A stretch of DNA of 64,000 nt from Candidatus Anaerobutyricum avicola (GTDB taxonomy: Bacteria > Bacillota > Clostridia > Lachnospirales > Lachnospiraceae), in assembly GCA_019113845.1 (NCBI GenBank), contig DXGQ01000042.1, positions 164,162 to 228,161 of the forward strand, given 5' to 3'. The translations under genes and the position numbers were made by a program. This document shows positions 18,867-28,722 of this stretch, piece after piece (within the stretch, counting starts at the first letter, position 1; every line of letters starts with the position of its first letter). Under the pieces are notes generated by a model, which was not told the DNA's origin, ran no database searches, and saw nothing but the letters and a program-made list of their open reading frames with translations.

Positions 18867-20600
18867 ATGAAGATTTCAGGAAATGACCTGTTTGTAACGG
18901 CAATGAAAAAAGAAGGCGTGGATACGATTTTCGCATATCCGGGCGGTATGGTCGTCAATCTCCTGGACGCACTCCATGATTGTCATAGTATTGATCTGGT
19001 GCTTCCGCGACATGAGCAGGGCCTGATTCATGCGGCAGACGGTTATGCGAGAGCCACAGGAAAGGTCGGCGTCTGCCTCGTCACCAGTGGTCCGGGAGCG
19101 ACGAATCTGGTAACAGGAATTGCCACGGCGAACTACGACAGTATTCCGCTGGTGTGCTTCACCGGTCAGGTGGCGGAAGATCTGATCGGCAATGATGCAT
19201 TTCAGGAAGTGGATATTGTCGGTATCACAAGAAATGTAGCGAAGTTTGTTATTATGGTAAGAGACCGGGAGATGCTGGCGCAGAGGATCAAGGAGGCATT
19301 TTACATTGCCCGTTCCGGCAAGCCGGGCCCGGTTCTCGTGGATCTGCCGACGGATGTGATGGCGGAACTCGGTTCGACCTCCTATCCGACAGAGGTCAAT
19401 ATCCGCGGATATAAGCCGAACAAAGGTGTGCATGTGGGTCAGCTCAAAAAGGCGATCGCCCTGGTGGAAGAGGCGAAGAAGCCGATGTTTCTGATCGGAG
19501 GCGGCGTGAACCTTGCCCATGCACAGGAGGAGATGACAGAACTCTGTGAGAAGCTGAACATTCCGGTTGTCACCACAGTCATGGGACGGGGAGCGATTCC
19601 GACAGACCATCCTCTTTATATCGGAAATATCGGTATGCACGGTTCTTATGCGGCCAATAAAACGGCGGATGAGTGTGACGTGATGTTCTCCATCGGATGC
19701 CGGTTTAATGACAGAGTAACGGGAAATGTAGCGAAGTTTGCGCCGCATGCGAAGATCATCCATATTGATATCGAGGCGGCGGCTATCTCCAGAAATGTAA
19801 CGGTGGATATCCCGATCGTGGCAGATGCCAAGATGGCGATCCGTAAGATTCTGGATCATACGGAGCCGATGGACCACAGCCAGTGGGTGGAAGAAATCAA
19901 GAGCTGGGATCAGGAGCATCCGCTGGGAATCGAGGTCAAGGCCGGAGTGAACCCGCAGCGGATCATGGAGACGCTCAACAAAGTGTATGCGGACAGAGAT
20001 ACCATTTACACCTCCGACGTAGGACAGCATCAGATGTGGGCCTCCCAGTATCTGAAACTGGACGCTACGCACCGGCTTGTGCAGAGCGGTGGTCTCGGCA
20101 CGATGGGATTCGGTCTGCCATCGGCAGTGGGCGCACAGATCGGATGCCCGGGCAAGGCAGTCGTTTCGATCAGCGGCGACGGCGGATTCCAGATGAATAT
20201 TCAGGAGATGGCGACGGCAGTCAATCAGGAGCTTCCGCTTGTAAATATCGTGCTGAATAATAATTATCTGGGCATGGTACGACAGATGCAGGAACTCTTC
20301 AATAACAAGAGATACACGATCACCTGCCTGCGCTATCACAAGTCCTGCAAGGGCAAATGTGGCAAACCGGGATGGAGCTGTCCGGATTATTCGCCGAATT
20401 TCGTAAAGATCGCGGAAGCATATGGTTCGAGAGGTTATCTGGTGACAGAGGACTCCCAGCTGGAGCAGACGATCATCGAGGCGAGAGATTACGCAGAAGA
20501 ACATAACATGCCGGTCATCATTGAATGTGCCGTTTCACCGGAAGAACTGGTATTGCCGATGATCCGCGGCGGCGCCAGCTTTGAAGAGATTATATATTAG
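18867..20600 (+). CDS. ilvB: Acetolactate synthase, large (catalytic) subunit
   Basis: ThDP-dependent enzyme that condenses pyruvate to acetolactate (or acetohydroxybutyrate), the first common step of Val/Leu/Ile synthesis. ATG 18867 follows AAAAGGAG. The 577-aa product has FAYPGG, the catalytic Glu in LPRHEQG (about residue 49), and the ThDP motif GDGGFQMN...NNNYLGMV. Unusually, residues about 482-500 carry a Cys-rich insertion (CLRYHKSCKGKCGKPGWSC) just after the cofactor region, which could bind a metal. The regulatory subunit ilvN follows 12 bp downstream. Confidence 0.95.
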   Translation: MKISGNDLFVTAMKKEGVDTIFAYPGGMVVNLLDALHDCHSIDLVLPRHEQGLIHAADGYARATGKVGVCLVTSGPGATNLVTGIATANYDSIPLVCFTGQVAEDLIGNDAFQEVDIVGITRNVAKFVIMVRDREMLAQRIKEAFYIARSGKPGPVLVDLPTDVMAELGSTSYPTEVNIRGYKPNKGVHVGQLKKAIALVEEAKKPMFLIGGGVNLAHAQEEMTELCEKLNIPVVTTVMGRGAIPTDHPLYIGNIGMHGSYAANKTADECDVMFSIGCRFNDRVTGNVAKFAPHAKIIHIDIEAAAISRNVTVDIPIVADAKMAIRKILDHTEPMDHSQWVEEIKSWDQEHPLGIEVKAGVNPQRIMETLNKVYADRDTIYTSDVGQHQMWASQYLKLDATHRLVQSGGLGTMGFGLPSAVGAQIGCPGKAVVSISGDGGFQMNIQEMATAVNQELPLVNIVLNNNYLGMVRQMQELFNNKRYTITCLRYHKSCKGKCGKPGWSCPDYSPNFVKIAEAYGSRGYLVTEDSQLEQTIIEARDYAEEHNMPVIIECAVSPEELVLPMIRGGASFEEIIY

Positions 20601-20612
20601 GAGGTCGGAATC

Positions 20613-21131
20613 ATGAGAGAAGTAAATCATACCAAAAGAAAAAGATGGGTGTCTCTGTATGTGGAGAACCGGATTGGTGTTTTGGCCAGAATTTCCGGCA
20701 TGATGTCCGGTAAATCGTACAATATCGACAGTATCACTGTCGGTGTGACGGAAGACCCGACGGTTTCCAGGATGACCATCGGATTGAGCTCTGATGATGC
20801 CACCTTTGAACAGATCAAAAAACAGCTGAACCGCTGTGTTGAGGTGATCAAGCTGAATGATATCACCGATGCGCCGACGCACATGAAGGAGATCCTCTTC
20901 ATAAAAATACACGAATGTTCAGAGTTCGAAAAAGGAGAGATCTTCCGCATCGCTCAGGTATTCGGCGCAAAAGCGATTGATTACGGTATCAACAGCGTGC
21001 TCCTGGAATGTGTAGCCACCGAGGGCAGAAATAATGATCTGATCGATCTTTTGAATCGTAAGTTTGATCAGGTAGAGATCGTCCGCGGAGGTATCGTTGC
21101 CATCGAATCCATCAGCATGACGGACCGGTAG
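20613..21131 (+). CDS. ilvN: Acetolactate synthase, small regulatory subunit
   Basis: ACT-domain subunit that binds valine and sets feedback inhibition and full activity of IlvB. The N-terminal ACT domain is seen as VSLYVENRIGVLARISGMMSG with the following NIDSITVG strand; a second ACT-like domain fills the C-terminal half (FDQVEIVRGGIVAIES). At 172 aa it is normal length. AGGAGG precedes the ATG, and it is in an operon with ilvB. Confidence 0.94.
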   Translation: MREVNHTKRKRWVSLYVENRIGVLARISGMMSGKSYNIDSITVGVTEDPTVSRMTIGLSSDDATFEQIKKQLNRCVEVIKLNDITDAPTHMKEILFIKIHECSEFEKGEIFRIAQVFGAKAIDYGINSVLLECVATEGRNNDLIDLLNRKFDQVEIVRGGIVAIESISMTDR

Positions 21132-21212
21132 CGGAAAGCGCTTTTGTATCCTCGTATAAATGAGAATATTTGAAATAAAAAAATAACAGTAGTATATATG
21201 ATGAAAGAAGAC

Positions 21213-21263
21213 TCTCTTTTCACATGGAAAATGTTCTGTGTGAAAAGGGGGTTTTTATTTTTT
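21213..21263 (+). terminator. Terminator after ilvN
   Basis: CTCTTTTCACA pairs with TGTGTGAAAAGGGG and is followed by a T-rich run. The rest of the 21132-21434 gap is AT-rich with the promoter at 21356. Confidence 0.8.
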
Positions 21264-21355
21264 TGTAGGAAATTGTGTTGCTGTGAAACAAAAAACGCTC
21301 TGCCCGTAAGAAATGATGTTTTCATGAAATAAATTCTATTTTTGTAATTTTATGG

Positions 21356-21384
21356 TTGACTATGTAGAAAAATGGTGATACCAT
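21356..21384 (+). promoter_or_regulatory. Promoter of the large surface protein gene
   Basis: TTGACT and TACCAT with a 17-base spacer, about 45 bases before the ATG at 21435. Confidence 0.6.
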
Positions 21385-21434
21385 GAAAATGGAAATTGTT
21401 CCAGTAATTTCTAGTTAAAAAGAAAGGAGTAGTC

Positions 21435-24400
21435 ATGAAGAATCATTTGAGGCGATTGCTGCTTGTAATTTTAAGCGTTTGCCTGCTCTTTCAGCAGGCC
21501 GCGCTGCCTGTTTCGCTGGATGCGGCACAGTTTACGGCAGTGGTCATGGATTCAAATGAGAAAGCGGGAACAGTTGAAGATACGGGAGAGAAAGGAAGCA
21601 GGAAGTCCAAAAAGACAGAACAGGAGAAGATGGAATCTTCTGTCGGTATGCGGGGCATGCAGCCGGTAAGAAGAGCGGTTCGGGAGGAGACGGATGCTGC
21701 GGGCAGCCGGTCTGATGGAGAGAGGGATTCTTCCGGCGACCATGCAGGCAACGCACAGGGTACGGGAGAGACAGCGCAGGACGATACGGAACAGGAAGAG
21801 GATTCTGAGGAAGACGCGGAGGAGGACAGTAGTGCCAAAAAGGAGCAGGCAGGAAGACTTCGCGCTGCTCCGGGAGTGGATAACAGTTTTAATATGCCGG
21901 AGGCAACCTATGAGACGTTTATTCTGCAGGGAGAGGATGGCCAGGGTCAGAGGATCGGAGACAGCGGTCAGGTAACGATGCTGCCGAGTCAGGAGGCCAT
22001 CCAGAACGACATCACGGCGAAGCATAATGATTATGTTTCCTTTACTCCGCATTGGGGTGAGGATACCACGGCGGAATTGTCGACGCAGTCGGGTTCCAGA
22101 GACGTCAGATTTTATGTCGACGATCCGGATAAGGCAGCGCATGTGGGCGGCATCGGAGAGGCGGATATGACGCCGAATATTGTCGGCGGCCGGGTATTTA
22201 AACTGGAAGATTCCATGAAGAATACCTTAAGCTGTACCTATCAGAATGTAGGCAGATACTATGACAGAAGCTCCGGTAAGTCCTATGCGATTGACATGAA
22301 GGCGGTTGTGGTCGACTTTACGAAGAAGCCGGATGAGACCGTCGATGTGCAGAATGCCGTTGCAGATGAAGTTTTTGAGGAGGGCGAAGAGGGTCCGCTG
22401 TTCTGTTTTGTGCAGAAGAAGTCCATCGGGGTGCTGACTGCCTTCTGTGATGCGGTTACGGTTCAGTATTCTTTTTATATCCATGGGACACAGACACCGA
22501 TTCAGTTAAAAGGCTTCGCGAGATTCGGCGATGTGGATGCACAGCAGGGGATTGAGTTTTCTCCGGAAGCGGATTACTTTTATGCCACAGAGACGGCGGA
22601 TCAGTACCTCGGCTACAGCAAGGGCGTGTATGGCGCCGGCAACAGAGCGTATATCTACTCTCTCAGTTCAGCGGCATATAAGGAGAATGAAGGGAATACA
22701 TTTTATACACTCTTTTCCGGTTCCGGCATGACGCTTCGCTACACTTTTGCCAAATGCAGCCGGCAGGATGACGGGGGAGAAAAGAATGGAAGTGATCTGA
22801 AACAGTATAAGGTGCCGTTTGATGATTCGGAAGTAAAACATTATACCAGCAGCGCGTCGAGAGGTTATATGCATTTTGATGCGAGACAGCCATACTTACC
22901 GCAGCCGGAGATTCAAAAGTCTGTCTTTAACGGAAAGGATATTCAGGCTGAGATGCAGACGCCACACACAGCGGTTTCCAATGTGCTGGAGGACGCCGAT
23001 GATGTCTTTACCTACAAGGTACGGACCGTATGTCCGTACGGAGATGCCTCTGAGCATCATTATTCTTCCTGGATCATCAAAGACCAGGTCAGCCCATATC
23101 TGGATGTGGAGCAGGCGGCGGTCTATGATGGGACGGGAGTTCAGTCGGAAGATTTCGAGATACAGACGCAGGAGCAGGAGGATGGTTCCACGCTGGTGAC
23201 AGCGACGGCAAAGAATCCGTCGGAACAGTCTTTTTATGAAAAAAGCTGGTACGATCTCTATATCACAGTGCGTATAAAGACTCAGGAAGAACTGGACAGC
23301 AGAGGGCTGGATTTTGCCAGTCAGTATGTGAGCAGCGGTGATAACGCCGGACGTTATGTATTATCCAATCAGGCGGTATTATCCACAGGAACGGATTATA
23401 CTTCCAATGAAGTACAGACGGTGATCCCGCAGCAGATTACCATACGGAAAGTGAATGAAGACGGAGAGCCGGTGCAGGGCATCACGTTCGGTATCTTTAC
23501 CAGTGCGGATGCAGATGTGCAGAAGGAAAAACCGCTGATGGAAGCGGTGACCGGCGCGGACGGAACCGCACATTTTCAGTCGATTTCTTTTTATGAGCTG
23601 GCAGGAAAAACAGGACCGTATTATGTCCGGGAGATATCCAGAGGAGTATGGGAAAATGTATATCTGTTAGATAAGGATTGGAACTATGCTTTCTCCAGCG
23701 ATATGGGTAATCCGGTCATTTATGGAGAGAAGGCGGACAGAGAAGCGAATACTCTGGAGGACGTGGCAAAGATGCTTCGAAAGTATTCCGTGCAGATCAG
23801 AAAGAAAAATAAGGAGACCAGTCATTTTTTAAAAGGGGCGGTTTTTGGTCTCTATCAGTGGTCAGAAGCCGGGGACAGCTATGTGAAGGTCTGCGATCTG
23901 GAAGAGTATACAGATAAAGAGGGAGAGGTCTGCTATCGCAATCCGGAAGATATCCTGGCAACAGAGGATAACCGGGGGCGGTTTATGGTGAAAGAAGAAC
24001 AGGCGCCTCATGGCTGCTATAATGCGCAGGAAAGCTGGACATTCGTGACGACAGATGAGTATGAGGAGAAAGAAGCGGAACTGAAGTTCTTCTGCACCGG
24101 GGAGGATGGAAGCGAGAGATCCCAAAGTGGAGAACTGATTTATGAGAATAAACTTCAAAAAGGGATTCTGCATCTGATCAAAACGAATGAAACCGGTGCC
24201 GGCGTGGCAGGAGCGGTCTTTGAAATACGGGCGGCAGAAGATATCTATGCGCCATGGCAGTATATGGAAGATGGTTCTCCGGATCCGGAACAGGAACCGT
24301 TGATTCCGCAAGGAACAGTATGCGGATCTCTTACAACAGACGAAGAGGGAAACGCGCAGTCAGAACCACTCTGTATCGGAAAATATCAGATCGTGGAAGT

Positions 24401-27400
24401 TGGAGGAGCGCCGGATCATGTGCAGTCTGATAAAGTTTATGAGGTTGCGTTTACCTATCCGGAAAAAGATGATGTGGAGATTGTAGAAGAAACGGTGCAG
24501 GTGGGAAATGTTTTGATGCGCCCGGCTTTTTCTGTGGCAAAGCTGGCAGAACGCACCAGAAATCCGGAAAGAGAGGAAGTGGCCTTTGATCTCTCTGCCG
24601 GAAGATACAGCGAAGAAAAGATCCCGGGAAGCTATCATGCGGGAGAGACCATCCGGTATCGGATCACAGTGACCAACACGGGTAATACAGATTTATACCA
24701 TGTCCGTCTCTATGACAGGATGGATGAGCAAAATGCGGCCGGACAGAAACTCTCCGATTACGTGGATAAGGAGAGAGCTTCCTTTGTTCTGCCGTCTTCC
24801 GGCAGCTATGAGACAGATAAAGGAGAGAAGATCACCGTATCACTTCTGGAAGATGGCAAGACGGCCCTGCTTGGCAGGCTGCCGGACGGTGACAGTGTGA
24901 CGTTGTATTTTGAAGCGCCTGTCCTGGAAAATGCCGCAAATGCTTACGATCTGGTCAATCAGGTGTCGGTTACGGCAAGCTATGATAATAATGAAGAAAG
25001 TCCGGGGCAGCATCTGATCCCGGTCAATACAGAAGACCTGGTAGACGCGGAAGGCGATCCGCTCACGGAAGATGAGGATAAGATTCATATTCCGGGAGAG
25101 CCGGATACCACAGTAGTGAAGATGGCAGACCGGACGACAGGTGGCATGGTCACAGATGGAGAGTTTACGGGCGTCAAGGTGCCGGGACTGTATTATGAAG
25201 GAGATACGGTCCGCTTTGATATTCATGTCAAAAACACAGGGACAGCGAATCTGAAAAATATCGTGGTGACGGATATCATGTCGGAAGAGCTGAAACAGGT
25301 GACGGATGCAGGATCTGCTGCTTTCCGGCTGAAAGAGGAGAGTGAAAAAGAACCGTCCGGGGAGACTGAAACGGCAACTGTCGGGAGGATTCGGACGGAA
25401 AGAGGAGAAGAGATCTCCGCCCGTCAGATGGATGCGAACAGAGTGATTCTCTGCGAAAATGTGGATGATGCCACCGGTGCGGGAAGTCTGAAACCGGGGG
25501 ATACAGTAGTCCTGCATTTCTACGCGAAAGTGAAAATGGATGCGGCGAATTTCTACGATCTGAAGAATACGGCAGTGGTGAATGCTTCCTATTTCACCGG
25601 GGAGACAGATGCGCCAGCACCGGAAAAAACGGACGAAGATGTCATTGAACTGCCGGGAATCCCGGAAGCCAGAATCGCAAAGATCGCTGACCGGACAACA
25701 GGGGCGGTTCTTGTGGATGGAAGGTACCAGAATGAGAAGATCACAGGCAGTTACGACCGTGGCAGTGAGATGGTCTTTACGATCACGGTGACGAATTCCG
25801 GCAGTGCGGATCTGTATGATCTGAAAGTCAGGGATGTGATGGAAGAGAGACTTTTGTCCGCACTGGAAAAAGAAAGCATCCGTTTTAAGGACGGGAAATA
25901 TACGACAGCAGCGGGAAATACGGTGAAGGCGACGGCGCAGGAAGGAACCGTGCTGCTTCTGGATGCTCTGAAAGCCGGTGACAGTGTCACTCTGCAGCTT
26001 CAGGCGACGGTCAGCGAGGAGGCCGACGAGTTGTCTGAGCTGGAAAATAAGGTATATGTCACAGGACATTATCGCAGAGGAGATGAGACGTACCAACAGA
26101 GCCTGAAAGAATCCGCAGAAGCAGCCGGACATTCCTATACGCTGGAGTATCATGCCAATAATGGAACAATGCAGAAAACACCGGACAGTGAAACCCCGGC
26201 ACCGAAGGGAGAAACGGTACAGATCAATGGCAATCCATTTACAAGGGAAGGATATGATTTCCTTGGATGGAATACAGCGGCGGACGGAAGCGGAGAAGAA
26301 TTCGCGCCGGGAGCATCTTATCAGATGCCGGCGCAGGATGTACATCTGTATGCCAGATGGGGGAAGGAGGGAAGCGTTTTAAAAAAGGACTACACCTACG
26401 CGCTGACATATCATTCCAACAATCCGCGTTCACAGTCTTATCCGGACAGTGAGACAAGGTGCAGGGAAGGTACGGCGATCCTCCTGGATGAGAATCTCTT
26501 CCGGTATGATGGATACCAGTTTCTTGGATGGAGCCTGACGCCGGAGGAGAAGGAAGAACTGTTGCAGCCGGGAGAGACCTGGCGAATGCCAAATAGAGAT
26601 ATACACCTGTATGCGCAGTGGGAAAAGGAGGAACAGGTAACACTGACCTATCACTCCAATATTCCGGGCCAGGAACAGAAAAAGACAGACTTTCAGACAC
26701 CGTGCGCAAAAGGAACCAAAATTTCGGTCAAGCAATGCGGGTTTGAAAGGGAAGGGTATCGTTTCTCCGGTTGGGCTTCCGGGAAAAACAGTACAGAAGC
26801 GGAATACAGTCCACAGGATATCCTGACACTGGACAGAGATATCAGCCTCTATGCTGTCTGGGAAAAGGAAAAAGACGGGGAAGAACAGATGCGCTATTCT
26901 CTGACCTATCATGGAAACAATGAGACTGACGATGCGTTTGTGGACAGTGGAACCCCATGTCCGTCAGGAAGTACCGTGATACTTGCACAGAATCTGTTCA
27001 CCTATGACGGATATGAGTTTGTCGGCTGGAATACAAAAGCGGATGGAACAGGAAAGACCTGGGATGTCAATGCGTCCTATACCATGCCGGACAGAAATGT
27101 GCATCTCTATGCGCAATGGATCAGACAAAACGAGGTGACAGTCACTTATCTGTCCAATTATCCGGATAAAGCAGATTCTGTAAAGGACGAGCGGAGAATC
27201 GACTGCGAGACTCCATGTCCGGAGAAGACCACGGTGCGTATTGACGGCTGTGCTTTCCAGTGTGACGGGTATCGGTTCCTCGGATGGAGTCTGACTCCGG
27301 ACGGAAGTGCGGAACTGATCCTGCCGGATACTCAGTATACGGCAGATGCCGATACAAAACTGTACGCGATCTGGAGTGACGACAGCGAAGAATATACACT

Positions 27401-28328
27401 CCTGTATTCCTCCAACACAGAGACGCCCGTCCGGGAAGCCGCTCCGGATTCCCCTGCGCCGGCAGGTACCCCGCAGACGCTGATCGCAAATCCGTTTTCC
27501 AGCAAAGACGCGGTTTTTGTCGGCTGGAGTACCGGGAAGGATACTTCGTCTGAATCAGAGAATCTTCTACAGCCGGGACAGAAGTTTACACAGCCGGCAG
27601 AAGATACCGTATTGTACGCCGTCTGGAAAAAAACGAAGAGTCAAACTCTTTATTACGATGCCAACGGGGGAGAAAATCGTTCCGACACATCCGGGGGAGG
27701 ACAAAGAATTTTGGATGAAGAGACGCCTGGAATTGCCGGCACGAAGATCCGCATCAATACATCCCCGTTTCAGAGAGAAGGCTATCGGTTCCTTGGATGG
27801 AGTACGGGAATTGTGGAGCCGCTGGCAGCAGTCGAGACAGCGGAGACACAAACATCCACAGAGAAAGAAAAGCCTGTTACCTGGGCGCAGGCAGTACAGC
27901 AGACAGAGATCATCTATCCGGGCTGCACATACGCGCTCCCGGAGAACGATACCGTACTCTATGCAGTCTGGGAGGAGATCCCGAAAAACAGCTTTGACGG
28001 GGACAGTATGACATACGGGGAGGAAGAACTGGCAGAAAGTCCGTACACGCCGATCCCGGTAACAGAACTTATGAAAGACCAGGATCATGTGAACATACCG
28101 GGAGTACCGGATCCGCCCGTGGAAAAGAAAACGGACAAAAATGATACGGTTCCAACCCGTGAAAAGGATGAGGAACAGAAGCCGGCAACTCCGTCAGAAG
28201 AGAGAAAAGGAGACATACCGCAGACCGGAGACGATACTCCGATCTATCCATGGCTGCTGACCGGAATCTGCAGTCTCGCTGCGGCAGGCATCGTGATCTT
28301 GCACATGCGAAAGACGAAAAAGAAATAA
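21435..28328 (+). CDS. Sortase-anchored multidomain repeat surface protein (2297 aa)
   Basis: AAAGGAG precedes the ATG. An N-terminal signal peptide (RRLLLVILSVCLLF) is followed by a Glu/Asp-rich disordered stretch to about residue 150, then a large unassigned region. Three SpaA/Cna-B-like prealbumin domains begin at about 668, 786 and 910. Three DUF11-like repeats begin near 1032, 1224 and 1411 (YRITVTNTGNTDLYHV type). Seven InlB-B (Listeria-type Flg_new) repeats span about 1568-2182 (GYxFLGW ... LYAxW). The C terminus has IPQTG (2261-2265), a hydrophobic helix and KTKKK, the sortase signal. The array suggests an extended stalk that projects an adhesin or other head from the wall. No enzymatic domain was recognised. 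It is monocistronic with its own promoter and terminator. Confidence 0.88.
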   Translation: MKNHLRRLLLVILSVCLLFQQAALPVSLDAAQFTAVVMDSNEKAGTVEDTGEKGSRKSKKTEQEKMESSVGMRGMQPVRRAVREETDAAGSRSDGERDSSGDHAGNAQGTGETAQDDTEQEEDSEEDAEEDSSAKKEQAGRLRAAPGVDNSFNMPEATYETFILQGEDGQGQRIGDSGQVTMLPSQEAIQNDITAKHNDYVSFTPHWGEDTTAELSTQSGSRDVRFYVDDPDKAAHVGGIGEADMTPNIVGGRVFKLEDSMKNTLSCTYQNVGRYYDRSSGKSYAIDMKAVVVDFTKKPDETVDVQNAVADEVFEEGEEGPLFCFVQKKSIGVLTAFCDAVTVQYSFYIHGTQTPIQLKGFARFGDVDAQQGIEFSPEADYFYATETADQYLGYSKGVYGAGNRAYIYSLSSAAYKENEGNTFYTLFSGSGMTLRYTFAKCSRQDDGGEKNGSDLKQYKVPFDDSEVKHYTSSASRGYMHFDARQPYLPQPEIQKSVFNGKDIQAEMQTPHTAVSNVLEDADDVFTYKVRTVCPYGDASEHHYSSWIIKDQVSPYLDVEQAAVYDGTGVQSEDFEIQTQEQEDGSTLVTATAKNPSEQSFYEKSWYDLYITVRIKTQEELDSRGLDFASQYVSSGDNAGRYVLSNQAVLSTGTDYTSNEVQTVIPQQITIRKVNEDGEPVQGITFGIFTSADADVQKEKPLMEAVTGADGTAHFQSISFYELAGKTGPYYVREISRGVWENVYLLDKDWNYAFSSDMGNPVIYGEKADREANTLEDVAKMLRKYSVQIRKKNKETSHFLKGAVFGLYQWSEAGDSYVKVCDLEEYTDKEGEVCYRNPEDILATEDNRGRFMVKEEQAPHGCYNAQESWTFVTTDEYEEKEAELKFFCTGEDGSERSQSGELIYENKLQKGILHLIKTNETGAGVAGAVFEIRAAEDIYAPWQYMEDGSPDPEQEPLIPQGTVCGSLTTDEEGNAQSEPLCIGKYQIVEVGGAPDHVQSDKVYEVAFTYPEKDDVEIVEETVQVGNVLMRPAFSVAKLAERTRNPEREEVAFDLSAGRYSEEKIPGSYHAGETIRYRITVTNTGNTDLYHVRLYDRMDEQNAAGQKLSDYVDKERASFVLPSSGSYETDKGEKITVSLLEDGKTALLGRLPDGDSVTLYFEAPVLENAANAYDLVNQVSVTASYDNNEESPGQHLIPVNTEDLVDAEGDPLTEDEDKIHIPGEPDTTVVKMADRTTGGMVTDGEFTGVKVPGLYYEGDTVRFDIHVKNTGTANLKNIVVTDIMSEELKQVTDAGSAAFRLKEESEKEPSGETETATVGRIRTERGEEISARQMDANRVILCENVDDATGAGSLKPGDTVVLHFYAKVKMDAANFYDLKNTAVVNASYFTGETDAPAPEKTDEDVIELPGIPEARIAKIADRTTGAVLVDGRYQNEKITGSYDRGSEMVFTITVTNSGSADLYDLKVRDVMEERLLSALEKESIRFKDGKYTTAAGNTVKATAQEGTVLLLDALKAGDSVTLQLQATVSEEADELSELENKVYVTGHYRRGDETYQQSLKESAEAAGHSYTLEYHANNGTMQKTPDSETPAPKGETVQINGNPFTREGYDFLGWNTAADGSGEEFAPGASYQMPAQDVHLYARWGKEGSVLKKDYTYALTYHSNNPRSQSYPDSETRCREGTAILLDENLFRYDGYQFLGWSLTPEEKEELLQPGETWRMPNRDIHLYAQWEKEEQVTLTYHSNIPGQEQKKTDFQTPCAKGTKISVKQCGFEREGYRFSGWASGKNSTEAEYSPQDILTLDRDISLYAVWEKEKDGEEQMRYSLTYHGNNETDDAFVDSGTPCPSGSTVILAQNLFTYDGYEFVGWNTKADGTGKTWDVNASYTMPDRNVHLYAQWIRQNEVTVTYLSNYPDKADSVKDERRIDCETPCPEKTTVRIDGCAFQCDGYRFLGWSLTPDGSAELILPDTQYTADADTKLYAIWSDDSEEYTLLYSSNTETPVREAAPDSPAPAGTPQTLIANPFSSKDAVFVGWSTGKDTSSESENLLQPGQKFTQPAEDTVLYAVWKKTKSQTLYYDANGGENRSDTSGGGQRILDEETPGIAGTKIRINTSPFQREGYRFLGWSTGIVEPLAAVETAETQTSTEKEKPVTWAQAVQQTEIIYPGCTYALPENDTVLYAVWEEIPKNSFDGDSMTYGEEELAESPYTPIPVTELMKDQDHVNIPGVPDPPVEKKTDKNDTVPTREKDEEQKPATPSEERKGDIPQTGDDTPIYPWLLTGICSLAAAGIVILHMRKTKKK

Positions 28329-28399
28329 AATGGTTATCTTTACATACGCCGTTCCATATAAAAAGAAAATGAGAACGCAGTAAGTAAAGACCAAAAACA

Positions 28400-28448
28400 A
28401 AAGGAGCCGGATAATTGCTGCCTATAAAGGCAATTATCCGGCTCCTTT
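28400..28448. terminator. Bidirectional terminator between converging genes
   Basis: A 19-bp perfect stem (AAAGGAGCCGGATAATTGC and its complement) with an 11-base loop. On the minus strand it is followed by TTTTGTTTTT, so it also ends the small minus-strand operon downstream of the nucleotidyltransferase. Confidence 0.85.
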
Positions 28449-28471
28449 CTAAAGAGGTATATGATATTTCT

Positions 28472-28642
28472 TTATTCATGGCGCTCATAAACGATTACCC
28501 CTTCTTCATCATAACAATCCTGATTCCAGTCAATACAGATATCCAGATCGCTGGTAACATTTTTAAACGCATTTTCATTTACGACCTGATTAAATTTCCA
28601 ATTCTTTGACTTCCGTGCGACTAAGTATTCTTGCGTCGTCAT
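28472..28642 (-). CDS. 56-residue hypothetical protein
   Basis: On the minus strand AGGTGATCAA precedes ATG 28642, and the frame closes at TAA 28472. The product starts MTTQEYLVARKSKNW and is acidic toward its C terminus (CYDEEGVIVYERHE), with two Cys and two or three Trp. It has no membrane segment. It is downstream of an MNT nucleotidyltransferase and shares its terminator, so they may be co-expressed. It is too short for a HEPN partner and I do not recognise a family. Confidence 0.55.
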   Translation of the reverse strand: MTTQEYLVARKSKNWKFNQVVNENAFKNVTSDLDICIDWNQDCYDEEGVIVYERHE

Positions 28643-28669
28643 TTGATCACCTGATTTCTGTTAAATACT

Positions 28670-28690
28670 TATGATAGTAAGTCTATCATA
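28670..28690. repeat. Perfect inverted repeat between the MNT gene and its neighbour
   Basis: TATGATAG-TAAGT-CTATCATA: 8-bp arms with a 5-base spacer. It lies about 30 bases upstream of the 56-aa ORF start. It could be an operator or a small RNA hairpin. Confidence 0.5.
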
Positions 28691-28722
28691 TCACCAAATC
28701 TTTTTTTCTTATTTCGTTATTA

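Noticed and set aside
18876..20504. Long minus-strand open frame antisense to ilvB
   Set aside because: Its protein is His/Arg/Ile-rich without family signatures and it mirrors a strongly coding plus strand.
24840..26345. 501-codon minus-strand open frame inside the surface protein gene
   Set aside because: It has no ribosome site or recognisable domains; it is a shadow of the repeat-rich coding strand.
26130..27990. Regularly spaced repeats that might suggest a CRISPR array
   Set aside because: They encode InlB-type protein repeats, are divergent at DNA level and lie in one open frame.
28415..28609. Plus-strand 64-codon frame after the surface protein gene
   Set aside because: It starts inside the terminator hairpin and lacks a ribosome binding site; the minus-strand 56-aa frame is better supported.
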